The notes: a model not told the origin generated them from the sequence alone. Counted from the first letter of the stretch, positions 1 through 7,428 are shown. The stretch is DNA of 8,323 nt from Wolbachia sp. (GCA_028803175.1 JARBCG010000093.1:1-8323); one strand, 5' to 3'. Numbers and translations are program-made.

Positions 1-353
1 CTCATTAAACGGCATTAACGCATTTTTCATTCCATTTTTTATATGAGTTACAAATTTCAAATTGCTGTCAAGAAGCTCTTGAAAAAGCTCCAAGTAACAG
101 GCAAGTAAGCCTCTTTGTCATAAGTCTCTGTCATACGTCTCTATTCAAGCTTGGCACGGGTTTTCTATCGTCCACATAGCCTTTTTCAGCATAACACTTT
201 TTGCTCTTTTGCCAAGTCCTGAAAGTCCAATGAGTAATTTCTGGTATTCTGGTAAGTTTTTTGCTGTTAGGTAGTAGTTTGTCTGCATATTTTTTATCTA
301 CTATTTTGTAAAACCATCTACAAAGCAAAATAATTCTATGCTATTCTTTCCAT
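1..353 (-). mobile_element. Degraded IS982-family transposase, partial, runs off left edge
   Basis: Remnant of a DDE transposase resembling the IS982 family. It begins at an ATG (351-353) preceded by a good ribosome site (AAGGAGG, about 8 bases upstream). The reading frame then breaks repeatedly. MERI is followed, after a one-base shift, by IELFCFVDGFTK (304-327). After another shift comes KKYADKLLPNSKK with TRIPEITH, then a fragment with DDRKPVP, then DKEAYL. The last segment, at 1-90, is LFQELLDSNLKFVTHIKNGMKN. These pieces are in the order of an IS982 transposase (N-terminal FCFVDDF-like start, DDR core segment, DKxYL, then the KIRKNMKN-like C-terminal segment). They are far too close together, so internal deletions have occurred. 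It cannot encode an active enzyme. The family name comes from remembered motifs. The C-terminal end lies outside the window. Confidence 0.6.
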
Positions 354-429
354 CTTGTGTACCTCCTTAGCTTTTTTTCACAATATTGGAGTTTATCCTA
401 TTCTCCTGGCTTTTTTGCTTTCTTCTAAT

Positions 430-645
430 CCATAGTTGGCGTTGCTAATGTTTCATTATGTACCACAATTAATGCAGGCCTGTTTTTTCTTGCTATAACA
501 TTTGCCATAGTGAAAGTTTTTCAGAACTGGTGACTCCAAGTAAAACTCGATCTTTTTTATTGCTGTTTAGCTCTACAACTAAGCTATCAATTACTTGTGG
601 TTGGTCTACAGCAAGTTGAAAAAGTGTAGTAATCTGAAATTCCAC
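430..645 (-). pseudogene. uvrB: uvrB 5' fragment (excinuclease ABC subunit B), disrupted
   Basis: N-terminal relic of UvrB, the DNA-damage-verifying helicase-like subunit of nucleotide excision repair. A GTG start at 643-645 has AGGAG ten bases upstream (656-660). Translation gives VEFQITTLFQLAVDQPQVID, then SLVVELNSNKKDRVLLGVT, which parallels the conserved UvrB start (FQ..t.y.PaGDQP.AI..L, then LLGVTGSGKT). Within Walker A the motif reads SSEK rather than GSGK. A one-base deletion near 520-523 then shifts the frame. In the new frame the protein continues KTFTMANVIARKNRPALIVV and HNETLA, the next conserved UvrB block. Similarity ends near 430, just before the transposase relic, and the remaining ~570 codons are absent. 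The gene is clearly dead. An intact uvrB may exist elsewhere or may have been lost. Confidence 0.82.
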
Positions 646-769
646 GAGTTTTATACTCCTTGTCGATATATTAGATGTTATACTATTTTTACAATGAGTT
701 GTAATAAGTTTATTTTCGTACTTTCATAATCTATTTACTATTATATGTTGTCATAATGCATTTACTAAT

Positions 770-925
770 GTGAATGAAAACAGACTAAATGTAAGAACAA
801 GATCACAAATGAATACGCTGGTCTCTCAGCACAATCGAAATGTAAGAAAAGAATATAATGAAAAAAAGGGTGTTTTATTGAAAAAAATACTTTTTCTCTT
901 GACTGTGAGCGGTTACAAAAAATGA
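770..925 (+). other. Short open segment upstream of the ankyrin-like relic, uncertain
   Basis: An open stretch of 51 codons from a GTG at 770 to TGA at 923-925. It contains an Asn/Arg/Lys-rich segment (NVRTRSQMNTLVSQHN), then a hydrophobic patch (KKILFLLTVSG). Its stop overlaps the ATG of the next open segment at 922, which lies in a different frame. It may be the decayed 5' end of the ankyrin-like gene or chance; no family is recognised. The rest of the 660-920 stretch is very AT-rich and shows no RNA gene or clear promoter. Confidence 0.2.
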
Positions 926-1694
926 ACATAGTACTCTGTGATTCGAAGGGTAATAATGTTTTACATTATATTGCTCCATTTACAGGAAGAAAAAAATGTA
1001 TTGTTTTAGATAGAATGTTACATTTAGTAAAAGAAAATAAGATATCAAAAACAAATTTAGAGTATCGGCTAGTACTAAAACTTGTTATTCTGCAATACCT
1101 ATTCAAAGAGCTATAATATTGAAATTAACAAAAGAACAGCACAATATGTTAACTTTAAAAGATAATACTGTTGTATTTTATAAAAAATTGCTAAAAAATG
1201 GAGCAAATCCAGAGTGCTTAAAATTACCGAGTAAATTTACTGCGAATTGTAATATAAAATTGTATCACGGCTTTCTAAACGATTTGGCAAGGTCATTAAA
1301 ATCATCAAAATCAGCTTCACAAGATCTAAAAGCTTATGTAATAGCAAAAATTTCACAAATTACTGGTTAATTTGAACAAAGAGTAGGACAAATAAGGGTA
1401 GAACTTCTGACAACGTCAGCAAGAAATATTGCTGAAAAACGGGCTAAAACATAGGAAGAACTGTTAAAGATGCGTGGCATGCAATCAGTCAAACTAAATA
1501 AACACGTAATTTAGTTACTACCGCTGCAGCAATTGCACTATCTTTCATGATGGTTTTTGGCTTTTTTTCAAGTACAAGTAACACTTACTACATCTATATC
1601 TGTTATTAGTGTTATTACCATTGGTTGTATTGTATTAAATTTAAGTGTAGCAAAGCGTTTAAAAAAACGTGTAATAGACTATCTACTAAGATAA
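862..1694 (+). pseudogene. Ankyrin-repeat-like protein with C-terminal membrane helices, frameshifted
   Basis: Reads as one decayed gene spread over three frames. The first segment (open from 862, ATG at 922, stop at 1114-1116) contains DSKGNNVLHYIA, an ankyrin-type GN..LHY motif. The second (frame of 1119, stop TAA 1368-1370) contains YKKLLKNGANPE, like the LL..GANP end of an ankyrin unit. That frame continues past the TAA with FEQRVGQIRVELLTTSARN until TAG at 1452. A shift then gives VKDAWHAISQTK, a TAA (1499-1501), and a hydrophobic helix (NLVTTAAAIALSFMMVFGFF). A final shift gives a second helix (LTTSISVISVITIGCIVLNL) and a basic end (AKRLKKRVIDYLLR), stopping at 1692-1694. Two closing membrane helices are a layout I recall from Wolbachia ankyrin proteins. 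With at least three frameshifts and several stops it is a pseudogene. The ankyrin call is moderate, because only two degenerate units are visible. Confidence 0.55.
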
Positions 1695-1746
1695 AAAAAG
1701 AAAAGAAGAGTGGAGATAGAATTGTAAAAAGACAGTACATTTGTGA

Positions 1747-1890
1747 AAATTAAATTTACAATTTTTCAAAACTTGGCGTGTTTCAAAAAAATTAGGTTCT
1801 TCAGATGAGGATATACTACAAACCCAAATGAACATAATAACAACAGCTAAAAGTATACATAAAAAAATTACAAACCACCGGTTAGCATAG
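1747..1890 (+). pseudogene. Possible coding remnant after the ankyrin-like relic
   Basis: An open segment of 47 codons with no start of its own follows a TGA at 1744-1746 and ends at TAG 1888-1890. It includes FFKTWRVSKKLGSSDED, then ILQTQMNIITTAKSIHKKIT. It is soluble-looking and Lys-rich. It may be the true C-terminal tail of the ankyrin-like protein, shifted out of frame, or an unrelated chance ORF. It ends two bases before the convergent petC stop, so any transcript entering from the left would collide with petC. No terminator hairpin is seen between them. Confidence 0.25.
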
Positions 1891-1892
1891 CC

Positions 1893-2648
1893 TCACTTTT
1901 TCCTTCTATAGAGTTTTCTCCATACTTTATTGTTAGTTAATATAAAAAACACCGTTAAGATTATAAAATATGCGACTACTTTTAACCCAAGCTTATGCCT
2001 CTGTTCTAGTTCTGGTTCCGAAGTCCACTGCAAAAAACTTACTACATCATAAGCCATATTTTCAACTGTAGCTTGCCTATCACAATCATATTGTACTAAT
2101 CCTTCAGATAGTGGCGGCGCCATAGCCAATTTACCTGTTGGAAAATATGGATTTATATATAAACCACTTTCATCCTGCTCATCGCCTTTGTAACCTGTGA
2201 GCAATGAATAAACATAGTTTGCACCATCGTGTCTTGCCTTGGTAATTAATGATAGATCAGGCGGAACTGCACCATTGTTTGCTGCAGCTGCTGCTTCTTT
2301 TACATCAAAGGGAGCAATAAAATGATCGGAAGGTATTCCAGGTCTATCGAACATTTCACCTAAATCATTTGGACCATCTTTGACTTGATAAGAAGCTGCA
2401 ATCTGTTTCACTTCTTCTTCGGAAAAACCTATATTTTGTAAATTACGAAACGCTACTCTATTCATCGAGTGACAAGCAGCACAAATTTCCCTATATACCT
2501 TATAGCCACGTTGAATTGATTCTCTATCGAAAGATCCAGTTATTCCGTCAAATTTCCAATCTATTCTTTTGTTTGGTGATGGTTTAAATTCTTCAGCAGA
2601 TGTAAAATTAGACAAAAATAATATGCAAAGTATAGTTAATATATTCAT
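1893..2648 (-). CDS. petC: Cytochrome c1, bc1 complex haem c subunit
   Basis: Cytochrome c1 of the cytochrome bc1 complex (complex III). It accepts electrons from the Rieske iron-sulfur protein and passes them to soluble cytochrome c on the periplasmic face. The 251 residues are full length for the family. A cleavable signal peptide (residues 1-18, ending TSA before EEF) comes first, and the haem-binding CAACH is at 56-60. The segment from about 110 to 140 with NNGAVPPDLS follows. The likely axial Met is M176 in LAMAPPL. One C-terminal membrane anchor (about 222-238, VVAYFIILTVFFIL) ends in the basic tail RKLYRRKK. The start lies eight bases after the petB stop, with GGAG at the end of petB as a possible ribosome site, so the two are cotranscribed. 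Nothing is missing and it appears functional. Confidence 0.96.
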   Translation of the reverse strand: MNILTILCILFLSNFTSAEEFKPSPNKRIDWKFDGITGSFDRESIQRGYKVYREICAACHSMNRVAFRNLQNIGFSEEEVKQIAASYQVKDGPNDLGEMFDRPGIPSDHFIAPFDVKEAAAAANNGAVPPDLSLITKARHDGANYVYSLLTGYKGDEQDESGLYINPYFPTGKLAMAPPLSEGLVQYDCDRQATVENMAYDVVSFLQWTSEPELEQRHKLGLKVVAYFIILTVFFILTNNKVWRKLYRRKK

Positions 2649-2656
2649 TATTAATA

Positions 2657-3871
2657 TTACTCCATATCCGGTACAGAATCACTTAAAGTTTTTGGTGGTT
2701 CTTCTGGTTTTTCATATTTGCTAAGAAGTGGTAAAATGATCACAAAGTATGCAAAGTAATAGAGGGTAGATAATCTACTCATAGTAATATAAGGTTGCTT
2801 AATTTCTTGTCCACCAAGCCAGCCAAGAAGAAAAAAGTTTATGGCAAAAAACAAGAAAAATTTCTTAAAAACTGGACGATAAGCACCACTTTTTACCTTT
2901 GATTTATCAAGCCAAGGTAAAAGAAACCAAACTAATACAGAGGCAAACATAGTAACTACACCAGTTAGCTTATCTGGAATTGAACGTAACATTGCATAAA
3001 AAGGTAAAAAATACCACTCTGGCACTATATGTGTTGGGGTTACCATGGAATCAGCTTCTATATAATTATCTGGGTGTCCAAGGTAATTGGGAGCATAAAA
3101 AACAAAGGCAAATAAAATTGCAAAAAATAAACCAAAAGTTATACAATCTTTGATAATATAATAAGGGTAAAGAGAAATAGTGTCCTTACTTGATTTAACT
3201 TCTACTCCACTTGGATTGCCAGAGCCAAACCTGTGTAATGCAATAACGTGTAGCATAGTGAGAGCTACAATAATGAAAGGCAGTAAATAATGCAGAGCAA
3301 AAAAGCGATTCAGTGTTGGATTATCAACAGAAAAGCCACCCCATAGCCATATAACTATCTTATTCCCTACAATGGGTATAGCCGAAAATAAATTAGTGAT
3401 AACTGTTGCACCCCAAAAACTCATTTGTCCCCAAGGAAGAACATACCCCATAAAGGCAGTTGCCATCATTGCAAAAAATATGAATATTCCAACGAACCAG
3501 ACCATTTCTCGTGGTCTCTTATAAGACCCATAATATAATCCACGCATTATGTGAAGGTAAACCACCATAAAGAAAAGTGATGCTCCAACAGCGTGAGTAT
3601 AGCGTATCAACCATCCATAATTTACATCGCGCATTATGCGTTCTACGCTATTGAATGCGTGATCAACATGTGGGGTGTAGTGCATAGCGAGAAATATGCC
3701 TGTGATTATTTGTAAAATCAATGCTATGCCAGCCAAAGAACCAAAATTCCAAGCATAATTCAAGTTTTTTGGAACTTGGTAAGAAGCAGTATGTTTTAGA
3801 AAAGAAAATATAGGTAACCTATACTCTATCCAACCTAATATACCTTTATCTTCTTTAGTATCATCTTGCAT
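2657..3871 (-). CDS. petB: Cytochrome b, bc1 complex
   Basis: Membrane core of the bc1 complex, which oxidises ubiquinol and carries both b haems. With the ATG at 3871 the product is 404 residues, normal for alphaproteobacterial cytochrome b. The four haem ligands are present with the correct 14-residue spacing: H93 (in RYTHAVGASL) and H107 (VYLHIMRGLYYGSY), then H194 (FFALHYLLPF) and H208 (LTMLHVIALHRFGSGNP). The PEWY motif of the quinol oxidation site is at about 284-287. About eight membrane helices are evident. A TTG six codons upstream (3889) is also in frame. I prefer the ATG because AAAAAGG sits eight bases before it, whereas the TTG has no clear ribosome site. petC follows closely. 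The Rieske gene petA, often first in this operon, is not upstream. Confidence 0.96.
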   Translation of the reverse strand: MQDDTKEDKGILGWIEYRLPIFSFLKHTASYQVPKNLNYAWNFGSLAGIALILQIITGIFLAMHYTPHVDHAFNSVERIMRDVNYGWLIRYTHAVGASLFFMVVYLHIMRGLYYGSYKRPREMVWFVGIFIFFAMMATAFMGYVLPWGQMSFWGATVITNLFSAIPIVGNKIVIWLWGGFSVDNPTLNRFFALHYLLPFIIVALTMLHVIALHRFGSGNPSGVEVKSSKDTISLYPYYIIKDCITFGLFFAILFAFVFYAPNYLGHPDNYIEADSMVTPTHIVPEWYFLPFYAMLRSIPDKLTGVVTMFASVLVWFLLPWLDKSKVKSGAYRPVFKKFFLFFAINFFLLGWLGGQEIKQPYITMSRLSTLYYFAYFVIILPLLSKYEKPEEPPKTLSDSVPDME

Positions 3872-3960
3872 AATTTGAGCCTTTTTCAATTTTAAAAAAC
3901 CTTCATTTTTAAGTTGCTATTAGCAAATTCTACCTTTTATTGTAATAATTTATCTTCTAT

Positions 3961-3989
3961 ATACAATAAAAACTTTAAGATAATATCAA
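3961..3989 (-). promoter_or_regulatory. Possible petBC promoter
   Basis: Read on the minus strand, TTGATA (3984-3989) is followed after 17 bases by TTGTAT (3961-3966), about 90 bases before the petB ATG. The -35 match and spacing are good, but the -10 matches the sigma-70 consensus at only three of six positions. In such AT-rich DNA chance matches are common. Confidence 0.25.
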
Positions 3990-4022
3990 GTGCTGACTTA
4001 ATATATATTTACTGGCATAATA

Positions 4023-4040
4023 TAATTAATTTATTAATTA
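4023..4040. repeat. 7-bp inverted repeat upstream of the two-stop gene
   Basis: TAATTAA, a four-base spacer, then TTAATTA, a perfect palindromic pair. It lies just before the AAAAAAGG ribosome site of the gene at 4056, so a transcript-level hairpin or operator is possible. It consists only of A and T, so it may be compositional. It is not followed by a T-run on either strand and does not look like a terminator. Confidence 0.3.
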
Positions 4041-4055
4041 AAAAAAGGTAAATAT

Positions 4056-4583
4056 ATGTGCGAAATTTGGAAAAATGGTGAAGAAATCTGTTCTTATATG
4101 GAAGAGGTTGCTGGTAACGGCACAGTAAAAATGTCTTTAACTTTGGAAATAAAGTAAGGAGATATTGCCAACAACGCTATCACAAACAATTATGGTGTAC
4201 TTGATCTGCTTGATAGGGTTGGAGGAATGCTAGTTAGCGAGGTCCACACAGAAATTTTCTTTAATTATAACAAAATAGAGGATAAAGAGTATCTAGCAAA
4301 GCTTAGATAGTTTGTAAAAGATAATCCTAACGGTATGAGGTATAGTGATCATTATGAAGAAGCTGGAAGTGAAGAAATTACTGATGGTTTCCCGATAACA
4401 GTAGAACTTGTTTTCAAAAAGAATATTGAAGATCTAGAGAAGATGGACTTTTATGAAATAGTAAGACCTCCATTTGCAGAGCTTAATGTAATAGCAGATG
4501 GTAAAGTTGTGGATACAGATGAGCCGCTATCAATGATAAATAAGTATAATTTATTTTCAAATAATTACATGCACTTACATTAA
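4056..4583 (+). pseudogene. Unrecognised gene interrupted by two in-frame stops
   Basis: A single reading frame of 175 codons begins at ATG 4056, with AAGG seven bases upstream, and ends at TAA 4581-4583. It contains two internal stops, TAA at 4155-4157 (codon 34) and TAG at 4308-4310 (codon 85), but no frameshift. The three pieces begin MCEIWKNGEEICSYMEEVAG, then GDIANNAITNNYGVLDLLDR, then FVKDNPNGMRYSDHYEEAGS. Composition is acidic and soluble, with no membrane segment and normal-looking codons throughout. The last piece alone has a possible ATG at 4335 (82 residues), without a clear ribosome site. Both stops could arise by one C-to-T change from Gln codons, which fits recent inactivation. 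I do not recognise a family; the surroundings (petBC, a protease) do not indicate a function. Stop readthrough is less likely. Confidence 0.6.
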
Positions 4584-4615
4584 GAAGCTGATTGCATATT
4601 TGGTGTATAACCTAG

Positions 4616-4634
4616 TATCTTGAAAATGAAGATA
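4616..4634. terminator. Weak hairpin between convergent genes
   Basis: TATCTT, a seven-base loop, then AAGATA form a 6-bp stem between the end of the two-stop gene (4583) and the end of the aspartic protease gene (4662). The position suits a bidirectional terminator, but the stem has a single G-C pair and there is no adjacent T-run. Confidence 0.2.
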
Positions 4635-4661
4635 ACAAATTCAACATATCATAAATAGTTT

Positions 4662-5165
4662 CTAACTACGATATAATATTAACTTATCATCTTTTATAGT
4701 AAAATAAAAATACCTTAGAAAACTCATTTCCAGTAGAGAATAAGACATAGGGTGATCCTTTACACTAGCTTGTACATTATTAATTAAAAAATTCCCTATT
4801 TTGACCTGAGGGATTTTAATTATACTTGCTCTTATTTGACCTTTTGCAGTTTCATATACTTTAAAATTCTGAAGATTTTTAAAGTTAATGCCTAGATACA
4901 TTGCATCTTTTTGTGATAAAATAATATCGGTTGCGCCAGTATCAAGCAAAAACGTTATATTACGATCATTAACTTTAGCCTGAATATAAAAGCGTCCATT
5001 GTGTGATTTTGTGAATTCAATACTTCCGCTACCTTTGACTTTTCCTTTAGATGGTAGGAAAGTGTTAAGGAATATATCAGCTAACTTGTTTCCTTGCGAA
5101 TCAAAAAACACCGCAGTAGCAATTATTATTAACAACCAAATAGCTAGATTTTTTACTGCACTCAT
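4662..5165 (-). CDS. Retropepsin-like aspartic protease, membrane-anchored
   Basis: Small single-domain aspartic protease of the retropepsin-like clan AA, known in alphaproteobacteria; a Rickettsia relative (APRc) is a characterised protease. Such enzymes act as dimers, each chain giving one catalytic Asp. The 167 residues comprise an N-terminal membrane anchor (about 7-22), a linker to about 45, then the protease domain. FYIQAKVNDRNITFLLDTGA places the catalytic D75 in DTGAT, followed by the flap region and IKIPQVKIGNFLINNVQASV. The second conserved motif, usually hydrophobic-hydrophobic-Gly (LLGMSFL), reads LLEMSFL here: E146, codon GAA at 4728-4730, one base from GGA. The frame is intact. 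The change might weaken activity or be tolerated. The gene is divergent from yidC and has no clear ribosome site. The domain call is firm; the activity is not. Confidence 0.85.
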   Translation of the reverse strand: MSAVKNLAIWLLIIIATAVFFDSQGNKLADIFLNTFLPSKGKVKGSGSIEFTKSHNGRFYIQAKVNDRNITFLLDTGATDIILSQKDAMYLGINFKNLQNFKVYETAKGQIRASIIKIPQVKIGNFLINNVQASVKDHPMSYSLLEMSFLRYFYFTIKDDKLILYRS

Positions 5166-5297
5166 ATTGTTAGAATTTGAAGCTATTAAAATAGATTTTA
5201 AAGATTGGAGTTAAAAGTTATTATTAAAAATAAGTAAATTTTATTGTTTTAGCACAATGTTTAATATACAATTCAAAGAAATATTCAGCTCAAATTT

Positions 5298-7016
5298 ATG
5301 TTAGAGGTAAAAAATCTAATTTTGGCAGCTATTCTTTCCATGTTAATCATGGTATCTTGGCGTATTATTTACGATAATTTTCTTAACGAAAATTCAAGTC
5401 AACCATTAGTTGAAAGTATTAAACATATTGAATCTTTTAACGACCTTATTCCTATAATGCACCAAGATCGTTCCGAAATTATTAATTCTACTCGAGGACA
5501 AAGAGTTAGTTTAATCAATAATATGCTAAAAGGATCAATTTCTTTAAAAGGTGCAAGGTTTGATGATCTAGTTCTAACTAATTACAACTTAAAAACAGAT
5601 CCTTCCTCTTCACAAGTAGTATTACTATCGCCTAAAGAGTCACAAGATGTATATTTTGCAGAATTTGGGTGGCTTGATCCAAGCGGCAAAATTAAAGTGC
5701 CAGATTCTACAACGATATGGAAAGCAGATAAGACTGAATTAAATAGTCAAAGAGAGATCAATTTATTTTGGGATAATAAGAATGGCATTTTATTTAAGAT
5801 AAAGGTTAGCCTGGATGATAACTACATGTTTAAAATTGAGCAGATTGTTGAAAACAATACAAAGGATGATGTGGTTCTCATTCCTTATGGTCGAATTAAT
5901 CGTAAGCGTGATAATATTAATGAATCTTACTGGATATCACATGAAGGTGTAATAGGTGCATTTGATAACAAATTGGAGGAATGGACATATAAGGATATAT
6001 CCAAGAAACATTTAATAAAGGCAAGTGCAAGCGAAAAAAATTGGTTTGGTTTTGCTGATAAATACTGGTTTACAGCTATAATACCTGAGAAATCTGATAA
6101 AATAAACGTAAATATTAAACATACAAATGTTAATAATATTGATAAATTTCAAGTAGATTTTGTTAAGCCTTATAAAAGTATATTGCCTGGTGCAAGTGCT
6201 TCTAATGTTAATCACTTTTTTGCTGGAGCAAAGAAATTACGATTATTGGATTCTTATAAAGATCACTTGAATATACCATTATTCGATAAAGCTGTGGACT
6301 TTGGCGTTCTTTATTTTATCACAAAGCCAGTGTTTTTATTACTTGAATACTTTAACCTCGTTTTAAAGAATTTTGGCTTGGCAATATTATTGCTGACATT
6401 AGTAATCAAGCTTTTGATGCTTCCTTTATCTAATAGGTCACATATTTCAATGTTCAAGGTGAAAAGATTACAACCCGAATTAACTCGTATAAAAGAATTA
6501 TATAAAAATGATTCTTTAAAGCAGCATAAAGAAACAATAGCGTTATTTAGAAGAAATAATGTGAATCCAATATCCAGTATTTTTCCTATGTTAATACAGG
6601 TACCTGTGTTTTTTGCTTTATATAAAGTGTTATTTGTGACTATAGAAATGAGGCATGCTCCTTTTTACTTGTGGATTAAAGATCTTTCAGCTCCTGATCC
6701 AACAAATATTTTTACATTATTTGGGCTATTTGACTATAATTTTCCTATTTCCATAGGTATTTTATCTATGGTCTTTGGAATTACGATGATAATTCAACAA
6801 AAGTTAAGTGAAAAAGATCAAGTCAAAAAAGATGATATTCAAGTCAATGTTATGAAATTTTTACCTTATATTTCTATTTTTATCTTTTCTTCCTTTCCTG
6901 CTGGCTTGGTATTATATTGGATATTCAGTAATATCATAACCTTGATTCAACAATCATTAATAAAACTATTTTTAATAAAAAGAGAGGGAGTAAATGTCGA
7001 AAATACTAATAGTTAG
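5298..7016 (+). CDS. yidC: Membrane protein insertase YidC
   Basis: Inner-membrane insertase that helps membrane proteins fold and insert, alone or with SecYEG. The 572 residues fit the Gram-negative long form. One N-terminal membrane helix (about 6-22, LILAAILSMLIMVSW) is followed by a large periplasmic beta-rich domain (about 60-320) and the conserved insertase domain (about 327-555) with five helices. Recognisable blocks are NFGLAILLLTLVIKLLMLPL, then NPISSIFPMLIQVPVFFALY, APFYLWIKDLSAPDP and FPAGLVLYWIFSNIITLIQQ. The hydrophilic-groove Arg of E. coli is Lys here (K371), which I recall as usual in alphaproteobacteria. No strong Shine-Dalgarno precedes the ATG. The 3' end overlaps ribH by 23 bases. 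Complete and probably essential. Confidence 0.97.
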   Translation: MLEVKNLILAAILSMLIMVSWRIIYDNFLNENSSQPLVESIKHIESFNDLIPIMHQDRSEIINSTRGQRVSLINNMLKGSISLKGARFDDLVLTNYNLKTDPSSSQVVLLSPKESQDVYFAEFGWLDPSGKIKVPDSTTIWKADKTELNSQREINLFWDNKNGILFKIKVSLDDNYMFKIEQIVENNTKDDVVLIPYGRINRKRDNINESYWISHEGVIGAFDNKLEEWTYKDISKKHLIKASASEKNWFGFADKYWFTAIIPEKSDKINVNIKHTNVNNIDKFQVDFVKPYKSILPGASASNVNHFFAGAKKLRLLDSYKDHLNIPLFDKAVDFGVLYFITKPVFLLLEYFNLVLKNFGLAILLLTLVIKLLMLPLSNRSHISMFKVKRLQPELTRIKELYKNDSLKQHKETIALFRRNNVNPISSIFPMLIQVPVFFALYKVLFVTIEMRHAPFYLWIKDLSAPDPTNIFTLFGLFDYNFPISIGILSMVFGITMIIQQKLSEKDQVKKDDIQVNVMKFLPYISIFIFSSFPAGLVLYWIFSNIITLIQQSLIKLFLIKREGVNVENTNS

Positions 7017-7428
7017 TTCAGCTTATTATACTGAAGTAGCAAGTCTTTTGCTTGAAGGTGCAATTGATAGATTAAAAGGAAGCGGTGCTAGTTATGATAA
7101 GATAGAAGTTCCTGGTACATTTGAGATACCATCTGCAATTTTTTTTGCAGTGAAGAGCGAATATGTTCATTATGATGGTTATTTAGCTCTTGGATGCGTA
7201 ATTCGTGGTGAAACTGACCATTATCGATATGTCTGCAAAGGAGTAATTGAAGGTTTAAACGAAGTTGTTATGCGCTATACAGTGCCACTTGGAATGGGTG
7301 TGATTACAGCTGATAGCATAGATAAAGCTCTAGTCAGAGCAAGTAAAAATAAAAAGGACGTTGGTGGACATGCAGCATCAACAGTTTTGCATATGATAAA
7401 CTTATATAATAAATTAACAAAGGAATAA
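6994..7428 (+). CDS. ribH: 6,7-dimethyl-8-ribityllumazine synthase
   Basis: Lumazine synthase, the penultimate step of riboflavin synthesis. It condenses 5-amino-6-ribitylaminouracil with 3,4-dihydroxy-2-butanone 4-phosphate. The 144 residues are slightly short for the family (about 150-160) but cover the whole domain. Seen in order are the N-terminal strand KILIVSSAYYTE, VPGTFEIP (39-46), GCVIRGETDHYRYV (68-80, with H76 as the probable catalytic His), PLGMGVITAD and the C-terminal GGHAAS helix region. The start lies inside the end of yidC, with AGAGG six bases upstream of ATG, so translation is probably coupled. nusB begins at its stop codon; ribH-nusB is a common bacterial pairing. An intact copy supports the idea that this symbiont can make flavin, if the other rib genes are present. 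Confidence 0.96.
   Translation: MSKILIVSSAYYTEVASLLLEGAIDRLKGSGASYDKIEVPGTFEIPSAIFFAVKSEYVHYDGYLALGCVIRGETDHYRYVCKGVIEGLNEVVMRYTVPLGMGVITADSIDKALVRASKNKKDVGGHAASTVLHMINLYNKLTKE

Noticed and set aside
3900..4000. Possible Rieske C-terminal remnant upstream of petB (YIEDKLLQ before a stop on the minus strand)
   Set aside because: Only eight residues look vaguely right. No CTHLGC or CPCHGS motif or membrane anchor is present, so it is chance in AT-rich DNA.
4999..5214. Plus-strand open frame opposite the aspartic protease gene
   Set aside because: It overlaps the well-supported protease on the other strand, has no family features, and looks like a shadow frame.
5244..5270. TTGTTT/TATACA pair as a yidC promoter
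   Set aside because: Spacing is only 15 bases and matches are weak. Background AT content makes such pairs frequent.
6012..6215. Minus-strand open frame inside yidC
   Set aside because: It lies entirely within the periplasmic domain of yidC, has Ile/Tyr-rich low-complexity composition, and no ribosome site is evident.
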